64,000 nucleotides of DNA from Stomoxys calcitrans (taxonomy: Eukaryota > Arthropoda > Insecta > Diptera > Muscidae). The notes under the pieces were generated by a model, which did not search any database, had not been told where the DNA came from, and was given only the letters and a program-made list of their open reading frames with translations. The translations under genes and the position numbers were made by a program. This document shows positions 43,341 to 54,837 of the stretch, piece after piece (the stretch's first letter is position 1; each line of letters starts with the position of its first letter). The DNA is taken from the NCBI RefSeq assembly GCF_963082655.1, contig NC_081555.1, positions 178,281,853 through 178,345,852 of the forward strand, in the 5' to 3' direction.

Positions 43341-46157
43341 TCCCTGAATTGTGTTTACCTTATTAATAACTTCCGGTGTTTATGTTATGTTTGGGTTTAG
43401 GTGTATTCAGGGGACTATAGTAGAATTTTTGGCCGAATATTTGATATGCCTGAATCTTATTTTAAAGTTTTTTTTCCAAAATAATTTAAAAGATAGAAAT
43501 GATGCGAGTTCTTGCAGCTGAAATTTAGCTTTTTTGTTTCAGGATATTTCACTAAAGAACACTGAAAAAGAATAAGGGTGACCCAAGTCGAAAAAAACGA
43601 TTCCAATTAGCTTACATAAACAAAAATTTTGATCTTTTGGAAAAAATATGTAGCATTCATTTGTTAAAAAATCTTGGTACGAAAACACCGAGTAGATGAA
43701 GGGCAACCTCAAATATAGATATATATATTTTTTTTAATTTTCTTATTTGAAATGCTTTTTAAAAGATTAGTAAAAGATTTCATAATATTTTTGATTTTCG
43801 ATTTTTACATTTTTATTCGCCGGAGCTCCTTATTATTGACCTTAAAACTTGAATCGGACAGCATTCATTGCCCCTGGTCCTTAAAGGAATGTTTATGGGC
43901 AAATTTGCCATTTGCAAGCCCTTAAGGGCTCAAATTTTACCCAGTCTGACTAGATTTCGAGATAAGTTCTACATATAAAAAGTACTACATGCACTAATTT
44001 TTGTTTAAGTTTTACCATGCCTTTCTATTTTATTATCTACACTCGAAGTGAAAAAAATTGTTATTTGAATTGGGTCAGGTTTTATGATTGTAAATGTAGT
44101 CCGAAAACAATGCATTTAGATTAAAGTTTCGATATTATTAAACATTTCTGGCTTTACTACTATTTCACCAACATAAATTCCGAATATTAAATGCAGTTTA
44201 TTAGATTTTTATCATTTTATTCAATGTTTTATTTAGGTCAACATATTGCCTGCCCTCTAAAATGCGGATATAAACCAAGCAAAAAAAAAAAAACATTGTG
44301 GCCCTGATAAAAGAAAATACGTTTATGGCAAAAAAACAACAACTTCATAAAAAAAGGAAATGTTCGAATACTCAAATATATATGTGCATCACCACCAACA
44401 ACAACAACAAAAAGAACAGAAAAACACATAAAGATGACACTTTCAATTATTCATTGCTGTGCCGTCAAAACACCATAACAAAAGCCACTTCAATGATCGA
44501 AGGGCATTGAATAAATACTTACCCATGTGTGTGTGTGTGCATTTACTCGCGCACAGACACCTACAAAGGCTGGCAGGCAAACAGAAAAACATCCCCACAC
44601 CCCACCGTACACTTGCAAATAAATTCCATTGAAATTTTGTTGCCTATTGTTCCAAATACATACATGCATAATTTCAGATCAAACTTTTCGAGTATGGGTG
44701 TGTGAGTGTGTGTGTGAGAGAGAGTTTGTTGCCATCGCACATATGCCATCCCGCAACAACTCATGTTTTATGTGACACGGTGGCGAATACGTAATGCGCT
44801 CTTTGCGCTCACAAAACACTAACTCTCGCTAGAGTCAGCCCTCACTCTCGCATATGAAAACACATCACATCACATACTCAGTGTCAAATGTTGAAAATAT
44901 AGTCGTTTTTTCTTTTGCTGTTGGGTATTTTATTAGATATAGGCGGTGTTTTTTGGAGAGATGAGGATATGTGTTGCCAGTTGGGGAAGTTACTTTTTCG
45001 GAAAAACTTTTAATACAAATTTAAAATGTGAATAACTACAGAATCGGCGACTATGGATGGTTTATACACACAAGGAAACTCGAAATTTATGTGGAAAGTT
45101 TCTGTGGAGGAGTAAGGCTCTTAGGTTGATGTCAGAAATTGGAGAAGATGAACGCAGCACCGGAGCGACTAGTGAAATTTTTTCGGTCTGCTTTGGAACC
45201 ATAGATTTTGTATTGGATTTTTTACAATTAATATAGGGTGACCTATTAAGCGTTTTCAAAGCTGGAACTTTTTGTCCTTATATTTAGTCACTTTATTGTT
45301 TGAACACAAAATGTAGTGGTTAATCCCAATAGTGGCAATCCTGCATGCTAAGCTTACCCCAGCAACAGTGTCTCCCCCCCATTGTCAGTGTGCTAGTAAA
45401 TGTAAGTGTGGACACTCTGTCACCCAGGCCAGCCAGAGGCAAAGTAAAGCCATTTTTGATACCAACACCAATATTTTGCGCTTTTTCATATCTCTCGCTC
45501 ACTTTCCCCATGGCATTGTTGTAGCATGTTATTGTTGTACTTGTTTTTGTAAATGTTAGTGACCAGCCGCACGTAGCTATCGGCTGTTGTTGTCTTCCGT
45601 TGTGTTTTTGTTTTGATACTTTTTACCTGTTGGTCATAAAATAAATTCCTTTATATTTTGTTGAGCTGAACGACGAAGAACCCTCCGAAAAAACAAAAAA
45701 AAAGAGAACAACAAAGGTTATAAAAGATAATACCAATCGTAAAAAAGGAAATATTCCAAGTTGACACAAACAAAATGTAGCCAGCATGCTGCATGCTGGA
45801 GGAGACTTTGAGTAAATGTTATTGAGTTTTTATGATCTGTCCTTGTCGGCAATTATCGGCTTGAAATTGTGGGCGGATATTGAAACAGCAGCAGGCAAAA
45901 AATTTGCCCCTCCGGTAGCGCATAAAGATTATCAATGTATGTCCAATATCATAGATAATCCAATAAAAATTGGTACCTCAGCCATTGCTGTTTAATGTAG
46001 CGGGGGAAAATGAATTTCAATTTATTACCTAAGAGGATTCTCCATTTCACATACACCGAAGGAAAAATTGATACCACACGTATTGATAGTAAAGTTATAC
46101 CAGAAGTATACCGGTGTGGTATGGATGATGTACAGCATTATAAATGCCATATGATAT
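43341..46157. other. Unique block with a SINE 3' fragment and simple repeats
   Basis: A SINE 3' piece lies at about 43848-43915 (GAATCGGACAGCATTCATTG, then GGTCCTTAAAGGAATGTT and GGCAAATTTGCC). Poly-A at 44281-44293, (GT)n at 44526-44540 and 44700-44720. No exon is supported. Confidence 0.5.
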
Positions 46158-48389
46158 TGTTATACCCACCACCATAGGATGGGGGTGTACAAATCTAGTC
46201 ATTCTGTTTGTAAAATGCAAATTTTGCCCATGAATATTCCGCTAAGGAACAGGGGCAAACTATCTCACATATCAATGAGTGCAGTGGGATTCAAGTTTAG
46301 GCTCAATGATAAGGGGCCTTCTTTTTATAGCCGAGTCCTCATTGGAGAGAAGTTTTACATGGCATAGTACCTCACAAATGTTGCCAGCATTAGGAGGGGA
46401 ACATTTTTTTTCTGATGGTCTCGTCAGGATTCGAACCCAGGCTTTTAGCGTAGTAGTATGACACCTCTATCGAGAGAAGTTTTACATGGCATAGTACCTC
46501 ACAAATGTTGCCAGCATTAGGAGGGGAAAACCTCGGCACTGCGGTGCTACACCTTGAAATATTCTATTCTAAGACCACATAAAGTATATAAATTCTTGAT
46601 CGTCTCGATATTCTAGATTGATCTAGCCATGTCCGTCCGTGCGTCCGTCTGTCGAACTAGCGATAGCCGTCGAATGGGTAAAGCTAGCCGTTTGAAAGTT
46701 TGCACAGATATTTCCTATTGATGTAGGTCGTTGGAGATTGCAAATTGGCCATATCGGTTCAGATTTGGATATAGCTCCCATATAAATCCATTTGCAAATG
46801 TTTTTCTGTTATGATTTCCCACAACTGCAACCTGATATAGTTCCCATATAAACCGATCTCCCGATTTGACATCTTGAATCCCTGAAATCCGCAAGTTTTG
46901 TCGAATTTATCTAAAATGTTGCACAAAGTGTTCTGTTATGACTTTCAACAACTGTGCCAAGTGCGTCAAAATCGATCTTTAACCTGATATAGCTCCCATA
47001 TAAACCGATCTCATGATTTGACTTCTTGAGCCCTTAGAAGCCACGAATCTAAGACGATCTAGCCATGTCCTTCCGTCTGTCTGTTGAAATCACGCTACAG
47101 CCTTAAAAAATAGAAATATTGAGCTAAAACTTTGCAATTTTCTTTTGTCCATAAACAGGGATTAGGTTCGAAGATGGGCTTTATCGGACTATATCTTGAT
47201 ATATCCCCCATATTGACCGTTCCGCCGATTTTGGGTCATAGGCCCATAAAAGCCACATTTATTATCCGATTTTGCTGAAATTTGGTATAGTGAGAAGTGT
47301 TAGGTCCTTCGACATCCCTATTAAATTTAGCCCAGATCGGTCCAGATTAGATATATAGCTGCTATATAGACCGATGCTCCGATTTAGGGTCTTAGGCCCA
47401 TAAAAGCCACATTTATTATCCGATTTCACTGAAATTTGGGACAGTGAGTTGTGTTAGGCCCTTCGCCATCCTTCATCAATTTGGCCTTGATCGGATCAGA
47501 TTTGGATATAGCTGCCATTTAGACCGATCCCTCAATTTAAGGTTTTGGGCCCATAAAAGGCGCATTTATTATCCGATTTTGCTTAAATTTGGGACAGTGT
47601 GTTAAGTTGGGCCCCTCGACATCTTTCTGCAATATGGCCTAGAGCGGTCCTGATTTGAATATAGCTGCCATATAGACCGATCTCTCGATTTAAGGTTTTG
47701 GGCCCATAAAAAGCGCATTTATTGTCCGATTTCGCCGAATTTTGGGACAGTGAGATGTGTTAGGCCCTTCGACATCTTTCTTCAATTTGGCCCAGATCGG
47801 TCCAGATTTCGATGTAGCTGTCATATAGACGGATCCGCCGATTTAGGGTCATAGGCCCATAAAAGCCACATTTATTATCCGATTTTGATGAAATTTTGGA
47901 CAATGAGTAGTTTTAGGTCCTTCGACATCCTTTTTAAATTTGACCCAGATCGGTCCAGATTAGACATAGCTGCCATATAGACCGATCTCTCGATTCCAGG
48001 TTTTGGGCCCATAAATGGCGCATTTATTGTCCGATTTCGCCGAAATTTGGGACAGTGAGTTGTGTTGGGCTCTTCGACATCTTTCTGCAATATGGCCCAG
48101 ATCGGTTCAGATTTGGGTATAGATGCTACATAGACCGATCTCTCGGTTTAAAGTCTTGGCCCCATAAAAGGCATATTTATAATCCGATTTCGCTCAAATT
48201 TGACACAGAGACTTATGTTAGGCTTTTCGACATCCGTGTCGTATATGGTTCAGATCGGTCTATATTTGGATACGGCTACCAAAAAGACCAATATTTTGAT
48301 CTGCAAAATTGAGAAATGACTTGTACTTATTAGACCACTCAATATCCATGTCGAATTTGGTCCAAATCGTACCATATTTCAATAAAGCT
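46158..48389 (-). mobile_element. Family H element, long array, interrupted by a SINE, cut by the assembly gap
   Basis: Reversed tail TTATACCCACCACCATAGGA then GGGGGTGTAC and CATTCTGTTTGTAA; SINE; then CACCTTGAAATATTC, TATAAATTCTTGATCGTC and CATGTCCGTCCG. The array includes type-A units (46740-47040), a second tail-like segment (47040-47160, GTCCTTCCGTCTGTCTGTTG) and type-B units up to the gap. Two tail segments show that this is a composite of two copies, as at 16250-19426. Confidence 0.82.
46207..46549 (-). mobile_element. tRNA-derived SINE with an internal 56-bp duplication
   Basis: On the minus strand it has an A-box-like TAGCACCGCAGTGCCGAGG (46548-46530), a B-box GGTTCGAATCC-type word (GGATTCGAACC at 46428-46438 on plus), the body TCGGCTATAAAAAGAAGG, and a 3' end GGGCAAAATTTGC. 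46345-46400 and 46472-46527 are identical 56-bp copies (GAGAGAAGTTTTACATGGCA...). It interrupts the H tail between GTTTGTAA and CACCTTG. Confidence 0.85.
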
Positions 48390-48589
48390 NNNNNNNNNNN
48401 NNNNNNNNNNNNNNNNNNNNNNNNNNNNNNNNNNNNNNNNNNNNNNNNNNNNNNNNNNNNNNNNNNNNNNNNNNNNNNNNNNNNNNNNNNNNNNNNNNNN
48501 NNNNNNNNNNNNNNNNNNNNNNNNNNNNNNNNNNNNNNNNNNNNNNNNNNNNNNNNNNNNNNNNNNNNNNNNNNNNNNNNNNNNNNNNN
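48390..48589. other. Assembly gap, 200 N
   Basis: Exactly 200 ambiguous bases. H body lies to the left, a family C head-like fragment to the right. Frames crossing it have no meaning. Confidence 1.
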
Positions 48590-48596
48590 AAAAATG

Positions 48597-48665
48597 TTCA
48601 AACTAGCTGGGCAGGACCCGATCCGCTGCGCCTTCTTTTACTTTATATGGAACAAAATTAATCTT
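48597..48665 (+). mobile_element. Family C head fragment
   Basis: CAAACTAGCTGGGCAGGACC then CGATCCGCTGCGCCTTC matches the C head (ACTAGC-GAACCGGGCCCGCTCCGCTGCGCC). It ends after about 65 bp. Confidence 0.6.
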
Positions 48666-48689
48666 TGATTATTTATTTTTGTCAATTTG

Positions 48690-49645
48690 AGTGAAATACC
48701 ATGCTACGGCGTTAAGTTCGGACAGGCTGAACTTTGGATACCCACCACCTTGGGTATATATGTAACCCACCACTTGTCATAATGCGTTGAAAAATGCATG
48801 ATTTATGCCCCCACATTTATGGACCAAATTCGGCACGGAAATGGATTGGTCAAATTATAACAAGTCGTTCCATTTTGTAGAACAAAATATTCGTCTTTTT
48901 GGTAGCTATATCCAAATATAGACTGATCTGAACCATATAGGACACAGGGTCGAAAAGCCTAACATTAGTCACTGTGTCAAATTTCAGCGAAATCGGATTA
49001 TAAATGCGCTTTTTAAGGGGCAAAGACTTTAAATCGAGAGATCGGTCTATATGGCAGCTATATCCAAATCTGAACCGATCTGGACAAAATCGTAGGGCCT
49101 AACACAACTCACTGTCCCAAATTTCGGCGATCAAGACCGATCTGGGCCAAGTCGAAGGACCTAACACAACTCACTGTCCCAAATTTCGGCGAAATAGGAC
49201 ATTAAATGCGCTTTTTATGGGCCCAAAACCTTAAAGCGAGGGATCGGTCTATATGGCAGCTATATCCAAATATTGACCGATCTGGGTCAAATGGAAGAAG
49301 GATGTTGAAGGGCCTATCACAACTAACTGTCCCAAATTTTAGCGAAATCGGACAACAAATGCGCCTTTTATGGCCCCAAAATCTTAAATCGAGATATTGG
49401 TCTATATGGCAGCTATATCCAAATCTGAACCGATCTGGGTCAAATGGAAGAAGGTTGGTGAAGGGCCTATCACAACCAACTGTCCCAAATTTCGGCGAAA
49501 TCGGACAATAAATGGGCCTTTTATGTGTCCAAAATCTTAAATGGAGAGATTGGTCTATATGACAGCTATACCGAAATCTGAAACGATCTGGGCCAAATTG
49601 AAGAAATATGTCGAAGAGCCTAACACAACTCACTGTTTAAAATTG
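48690..49645 (+). mobile_element. Family H element, 5' part with type-B units
   Basis: Degraded head GTTAAGTTCGGACAGGCTGA (48709-48728), then ACTTTGGATACCCACCACC. Units have GGTCT landmarks at 49044, 49246, 49399 and 49552 (the last two steps 153 bp; the first is lengthened by a partial duplication around 49100-49190). It ends in CACTGTTTAAAATTGAATCG, where C begins. Confidence 0.85.
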
Positions 49646-51277
49646 AATCGGAAGGGATGAATGGCACTCAGACATATCGACTCAAATATGGATATCAAAT
49701 TCGTGCTGCACTTCCATATCCCTTTAACTTGAGCTCCATATGACCATGGCCGGTAAATATGAACCGTTTGAAGGGTGTTTTGGGGCTGGGGCGGCCACCG
49801 GTACTTTGCACTGAAAAAAGATATCAAAGAAAAGATATCTAATCAAAGATTCGTTCTTTATTCCCAACGGAAATTAAATTCAGTTTAGGGGGTGCTGAGG
49901 GCGTATCCCAAAAAACTTGGCTGCAAAATTGGATATCAAATTCGTTTTCTACTCTCAAATACCTTTCAGTTGAGTCCGATATTGTCATAATGGGTCAAAT
50001 AACCCATTTGACGTATTTCAGGAGGAAAAGTGTCACCTAGACTTGAACGCAAATTTTAATGTCATATTCGCTGGGTACTTAGTCCCAAATTTTAATACCA
50101 TATTCGTTTTCTGGTCTCCAACACCTTTCACTTGATACTCATATTGTGCCCATCGTACCACTTTCGGATATGGGTGGCGTTTTTGGGGTAAGAGGGAGGG
50201 CCCGCCTCCATGCGATATCTAAAAATTATATAGCCTATGTTTCCTTCTAGACAAACGTACACAGTCTATGAAAATTTTAAGAAAATAGGTTCAGCCAAGT
50301 ATCATACAGTCAGAGTGGGTCTAATGGCGTTTTTGAGGGGTGGCGTGACTCCCTATACTACGATCTGATCTTGTATGCCAGATTCGAAATCTCCCCCCGA
50401 ATACCTTGAAATGAACGTACAATATGTCTGTTTGGGTAGTTTTGGGGTTAAGTCGGCCCGATGGGTACTTAGCTCAAATTTTAATACCATATTCGTATTC
50501 TACTCTCCAATACCTTTCATTTGATACCTATATGGTCTCGATCGGTCCACTTTTGATTTTGGGTTGTGTTTTTGGCATAGGGCGGAGGGTCCGTCCCCTT
50601 TCCGATACCGAAAAATTTTACAGCCTATGTTTCCTTCTAGACCACCCTACACAATATGCGAAAATTTCGAGAAAATTGGTTCTGCCGTTTTTCAATTTAT
50701 ACGGAAAAAACAAACCGTGTCCCATATATCCGTGATTGGCTAATGTGCCCATTTTGGGCAATTTTATGAGGGTGGGGTGATCCCCTATACTTCGACATGA
50801 ATATGTATGCCAGATTCGTTATCTACTCCCGCATACTTTTCATTTGTTACCTATATTGTCCTTATCGGTCCACTTTTGATTTTGGTTGGTGTTTTTGAGG
50901 TAACGGTGGAGGGTCCGCCCCCTTCCGCTCTCAATAAATTATAACGCCTATTCTTACTTCCTGACCATATTCGTAATCTACTCACGAATACCTTTCATTT
51001 GACCGTCAAATAAACCTAATTTGAGGGGTTTTGGGGCTGGGGCGGCCCCCCAGGTACTTGAACCCAAGTTTTATTATGAAATTCGTACTCAACTCTTGAA
51101 TATCTTTCATTTGAATCCCATATTGTCCCAATCGGTCCACTTTTATTTTTGGGTAGTACTTTTGGGTCCGCCACCCTCCCGATATCAAAAAATTATGCAG
51201 CCTATGTTTCCTTCCAGACTAACCTACACAATCTGGGAAAATTTCGAGGAAATCGGTTCAGCCGTTTTTGAGTCCCA
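49646..51277 (+). mobile_element. Family C repeat, long copy
   Basis: From GACATATCGACTCAAATATGG (about 49672) through repeated ATACCTTTCATTTGATACC, GATCGGTCCACTTTTGATTT, GGAGGGTCCG, TATGTTTCCTTCTAGACCAC and GAAAATTTCGAGGAAATCGG to CAGCCGTTTTTGAGTCCCAT. The last 25 bp (51275-51300, CCATCCTTCGGTGGTGGGTA then TAAAAA) are an H terminal hairpin joined directly to the C end. Confidence 0.75.
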
Positions 51278-51300
51278 TCCTTCGGTGGTGGGTATAAAAA

Positions 51301-52716
51301 CAGGATTGTTTTATGAGGAAGGTTTAAAAGTCTATGGGGGTGACGAGGACGAGGATGATGGATATAAATTAACGGTACCGAGTAGCATCTACTACGTAAA
51401 GTTTCTCTAGCTAGACAACAACAACAACAACAGTTTGTAACTGATCTTCACTTGCCGACCCACTCTATAGCCGCTGTGGGCGACATTGCACGGAAATGTA
51501 TATCGAACAGGAGTATTTTGGAGTCATTTCCAAAAGCTTTTATGATTATTTTAGTTTAGAGGAAAATCACTTGTTCGCCGGAAATAATCGAGGGAGAACG
51601 GACACTGTGTGAAAGCAGCTCGAAATGAAAATGAAAACGGCAAAGGAAAAACTTATTATTATTTAAGTGAGCATGTAGGTGTGTGAGCGTGTCTATGAAG
51701 AGACTGTTAATGGTGCCGGCATGTGTGTGTGTGTGTGTGTTAGTGCAAGCTGATTGTACTCTCTTCCCGTATTGTATTTATTGAAGTCGTGTTAGTATGG
51801 CATTGCTACTTTTACGCCTGGAATTACTGGAATTTTGTATACAGTCGGGGGTGATGAGAGGTTGGTGTTGCCGGCATTGCTGCTGATGCTACAACTGATG
51901 CTACAACTCCTGCCCACTACAGCTTTGGCTTTCGTGCTTTCACTCGTATTATGATTATTGTCTTTGAAGTGCAATTTCCTGTTGTTTTGGTTTTATTACC
52001 GTTTTCGGTTCTTGTTTTTGGTGTTGCTGTTAGCGCTGCTGCTTCGCCTAATTTTTACATGCGATACCAAAGCAGCACAATACTCATAGAGGGAGGGCTG
52101 TTGGTGGTGACCATGATGATGATGATGATGGCAACGCTTTCCGCTGATGTCTATTTAGCTGCCGCCTGTGAAGCTGAAGTTGTTCCGGGGAAGAACCTTC
52201 TTTTTGTGCATATTCATTTTTCTAATAAGAACAATCTGATATTATAACAACATTGTACAGCCACAACGGCCATCAACCTCATGAACCGCCTCCCAATATT
52301 TGGGATTGCCAATGACTGCTGTTGCTGGGAGAGTACCACTTCACATTACTTCAGTGGTTCCTTTTTTATTCATCCTCAAAATAAAAATAAGCACTCTTAG
52401 TTTGTTTCATTAAAAACTTTTGACGTTGGTTTTACAACTTTTTCGCTTTCTTCACATGACGCAGCGTTTGGCTACTTGTTGGCTGCCTAATAAGACTCGT
52501 TTTGTTGCTGCAGTAGAAGTCAAAGAAGAAGGCAGCGCAAAGGAATTTGTTTTCCTTATTTCAAAAATGGTCGTTATATGGTTATATGGTCCTTTGGTCA
52601 AGTTGATTTGGGCTATTAAATGCCTAGCGTTATATTGAAATATGTAGGTGCCACTGGCTGTTAGTAAGAAAAATAGGGGAATTTTTGGGGAATCTATTTT
52701 AACAGGCAACATATAA
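51301..52716. other. Unique block with simple repeats
   Basis: CAACAACAACAACAACAA near 51416-51431, (GT)n at 51723-51740, GATGATGATGATG at 52114-52129. ORFs such as 51951-52247 have no recognised domain. Confidence 0.45.
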
Positions 52717-52718
52717 TA

Positions 52719-53869
52719 ACAAGTAAGAGCGTGCTAAGTTCGGCCAGGCCGAATCTTATATACTCTCCACCATGGATCGCATTTGTCGAGTTCAATGCGC
52801 GGTATCTCTTTTTTTGGCAAATAAAGAATATTGAATAAGAACTGTAATGGAGCTGTATCAAGTTATAGTCCGATTCGGACCACAAATAAATGCTGAACAT
52901 TGTAGAAGTCATTGTGTGATATTTCAGTTCATTCGGATAAGAATTGCGCCGTGGAGGGGCTCAAGAAGCAAAATCGGGAGATAGGTTTATATGGGAGCTG
53001 TACCATGATATTGATAGCTTCAGACCATATTAGACAGGTATGTTAAAGGTCATGAGAGAAGCCGTTGTACAAAACTTCTGTCAACTCGGATGACAATTGC
53101 GCCCTCTAGAGGTTCAAGAATTCAAGATCCCAGATCGGTTTATATAAAAGCTATAGCAGGTTATGTACCGATTTGGCCAATACTTAGCACATTTACTGGA
53201 AGTCATGCAAAATTTCAGCCAAATCGGAAGAGAATTGCGCGCTCTATTGGCTCAAGAAGTCAAGATCCAAGATCGGTTTATATGACAGCTATATCAGGTA
53301 ATGAACCGATTTGAACCATGCTTAGCACAGTTGATGGAAGTGATACCAAAATACCACGCGCAGAATTTCAATTAAATTGGACGAGAATTGCGCCCCGTAG
53401 AGGCTCAAGAAGTCAAGACCCAAGATCGGTTTATATGGCAGCTATATTAGGTAATAAACCGATTTAAACCATACTCAGCACAGTTGTTGGAAGTGATACC
53501 AAAACACCACGTGCGAAATTTCAATCAAATCGGACGAGCATTGCGCCCTCTATAGGCTCAAGAAATCAAGACCCAAGATCGGTTTATATGGCAGCTATCA
53601 AAACATGAACCGATTTGCTTCATTTACAATCCCTACCGACCTACAATAATACGAAGTATTTGTGCAAAATTTCAAGTGGCTAGCTTTACTCCTTCGAAAA
53701 TTAGCGTGTTTTTGGACAGACAGACGGACGGACATGACTAGATCGACTTAAAATGACATGACGATCAAGAATATATTAACTTTTTGGGGTGTTAGACGCA
53801 CATTTCGAGGTGTTACAAACTGAATGACGAAATCAGTATACCCCCATCCTATGGTGGAGGGTATAAAAA
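52719..53869 (+). mobile_element. Complete family H element (type A), about 1151 bp
   Basis: Head ACAAGTAAGAGCGTGCTAAG then TTCGGCCAGGCCGAA (52740-52754), ATATACTCTCCACCATGGAT; type-A array with GGTTTAT landmarks at 52984, 53137, 53275, 53428 and 53581 (153, 138, 153, 153 bp); GTCY tract GACAGACAGACGGACGGACA (53717-53736); TGACTAGATCGACTTAAAAT; ATCAAGAATATATTAACTTT; TTCGAGGTGTTACAAAC; and terminal hairpin ATACCCCCATCCTATGGTGG then AGGGTATAAAAAT. It has no coding capacity, so transposition would need a helper. The tail matches mini-me/DINE-1, a Helitron group known in Drosophila. Confidence 0.93.
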
Positions 53870-54463
53870 TGAAATATCCAATCATTATGATGAATTGTTG
53901 ATGTATTATCCAAAAATTTTTTTCAAGAGTAGTTTTTTTCGTATTTTTTTACATTACACTCTCATAAACTGCTATTTATGCATATGAATGAATGAATTTG
54001 AGAAAGCTATACAGTTGCAGTTGCATTAGTTCATTTATATGAGCACTTTCATGTTGCCTTTTACCTTTGTTATTGCTCAAGTTTGTTCAAGTCCTTTAAA
54101 TTTCATTTCCGTTTCCGTTTGTTTACTGACCGACCACAATCAACAGCATTTTTACCATGTAGTGAATACCCATTCATTCACACTTTGTCGCCTACAGCAC
54201 CTGGACAAGGCAATTTGACGAATGTGGGAGCAAAGGATTGGGGGAAAATTTGCAATTAAAATTTTATAAATATATACGTCTTCTGTGAGTAAGAAATTTA
54301 GCGGGGAAATATTTTTGTACATGTTGGCTACATACATTCGAATCTCGGTCAATTTCGTCTGTACTTGGCATGCACCCAGAAAAAGAAGTTAGTCGATATC
54401 AGCAAATATTTACTGCTGACATTATGTTAAAAATGGTGAACCTTTGAACCAAACTATTTATAA
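53870..54463. other. No feature recognised
   Basis: A/T-rich sequence between a complete H element and a LINE end. No shared repeats or coding motifs. Confidence 0.4.
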
Positions 54464-54800
54464 TTGTTGCACATGGGGGATCCAGATCGTGCGGGGGATA
54501 CAGATCGTGAGAAGACGAGGCTATTACTGAAAGGAAGTAAGAAGGAGGTCAGTATAGCTATTGGTATCATAACGGGACACATAGGACTACGAGCTCACTT
54601 ATGTAAAATCGGTGCGGCAAATGATGTCATGTGTAGGGCATGCGGGGAAGATGATGAAACTTTGGAGCATTTCCTTTGTCATTGTCCGGCTTTCGCGTCT
54701 AACAGAAACCGGCACTTAGGTGGAGACACAATACCAGACTTAAACTTTGGGAGTGGCATGGAAAACAATTAAGGATTTTGTAAATACACGGAATTACTAA
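54464..54800 (+). pseudogene. LINE ORF2 C-terminal zinc-type segment
   Basis: The plus-strand frame contains LRAHLCKIGAANDVMCRACG followed by EDDETLEHFLCHCPAF (about 54583-54700), a CxxC...HxxxxC segment typical of the very C-terminus of RNase H-bearing LINEs and parallel to FCRSC...EHLLCVCPAF at 36401-36470. The frame stops at 54770, probably near the natural end. Upstream RT and RNase H are absent, so it is 5' truncated. Confidence 0.78.
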
Positions 54801-54837
54801 CTTAGATTTTCTATTTCGAAGTTACTTTTATTCTGTA

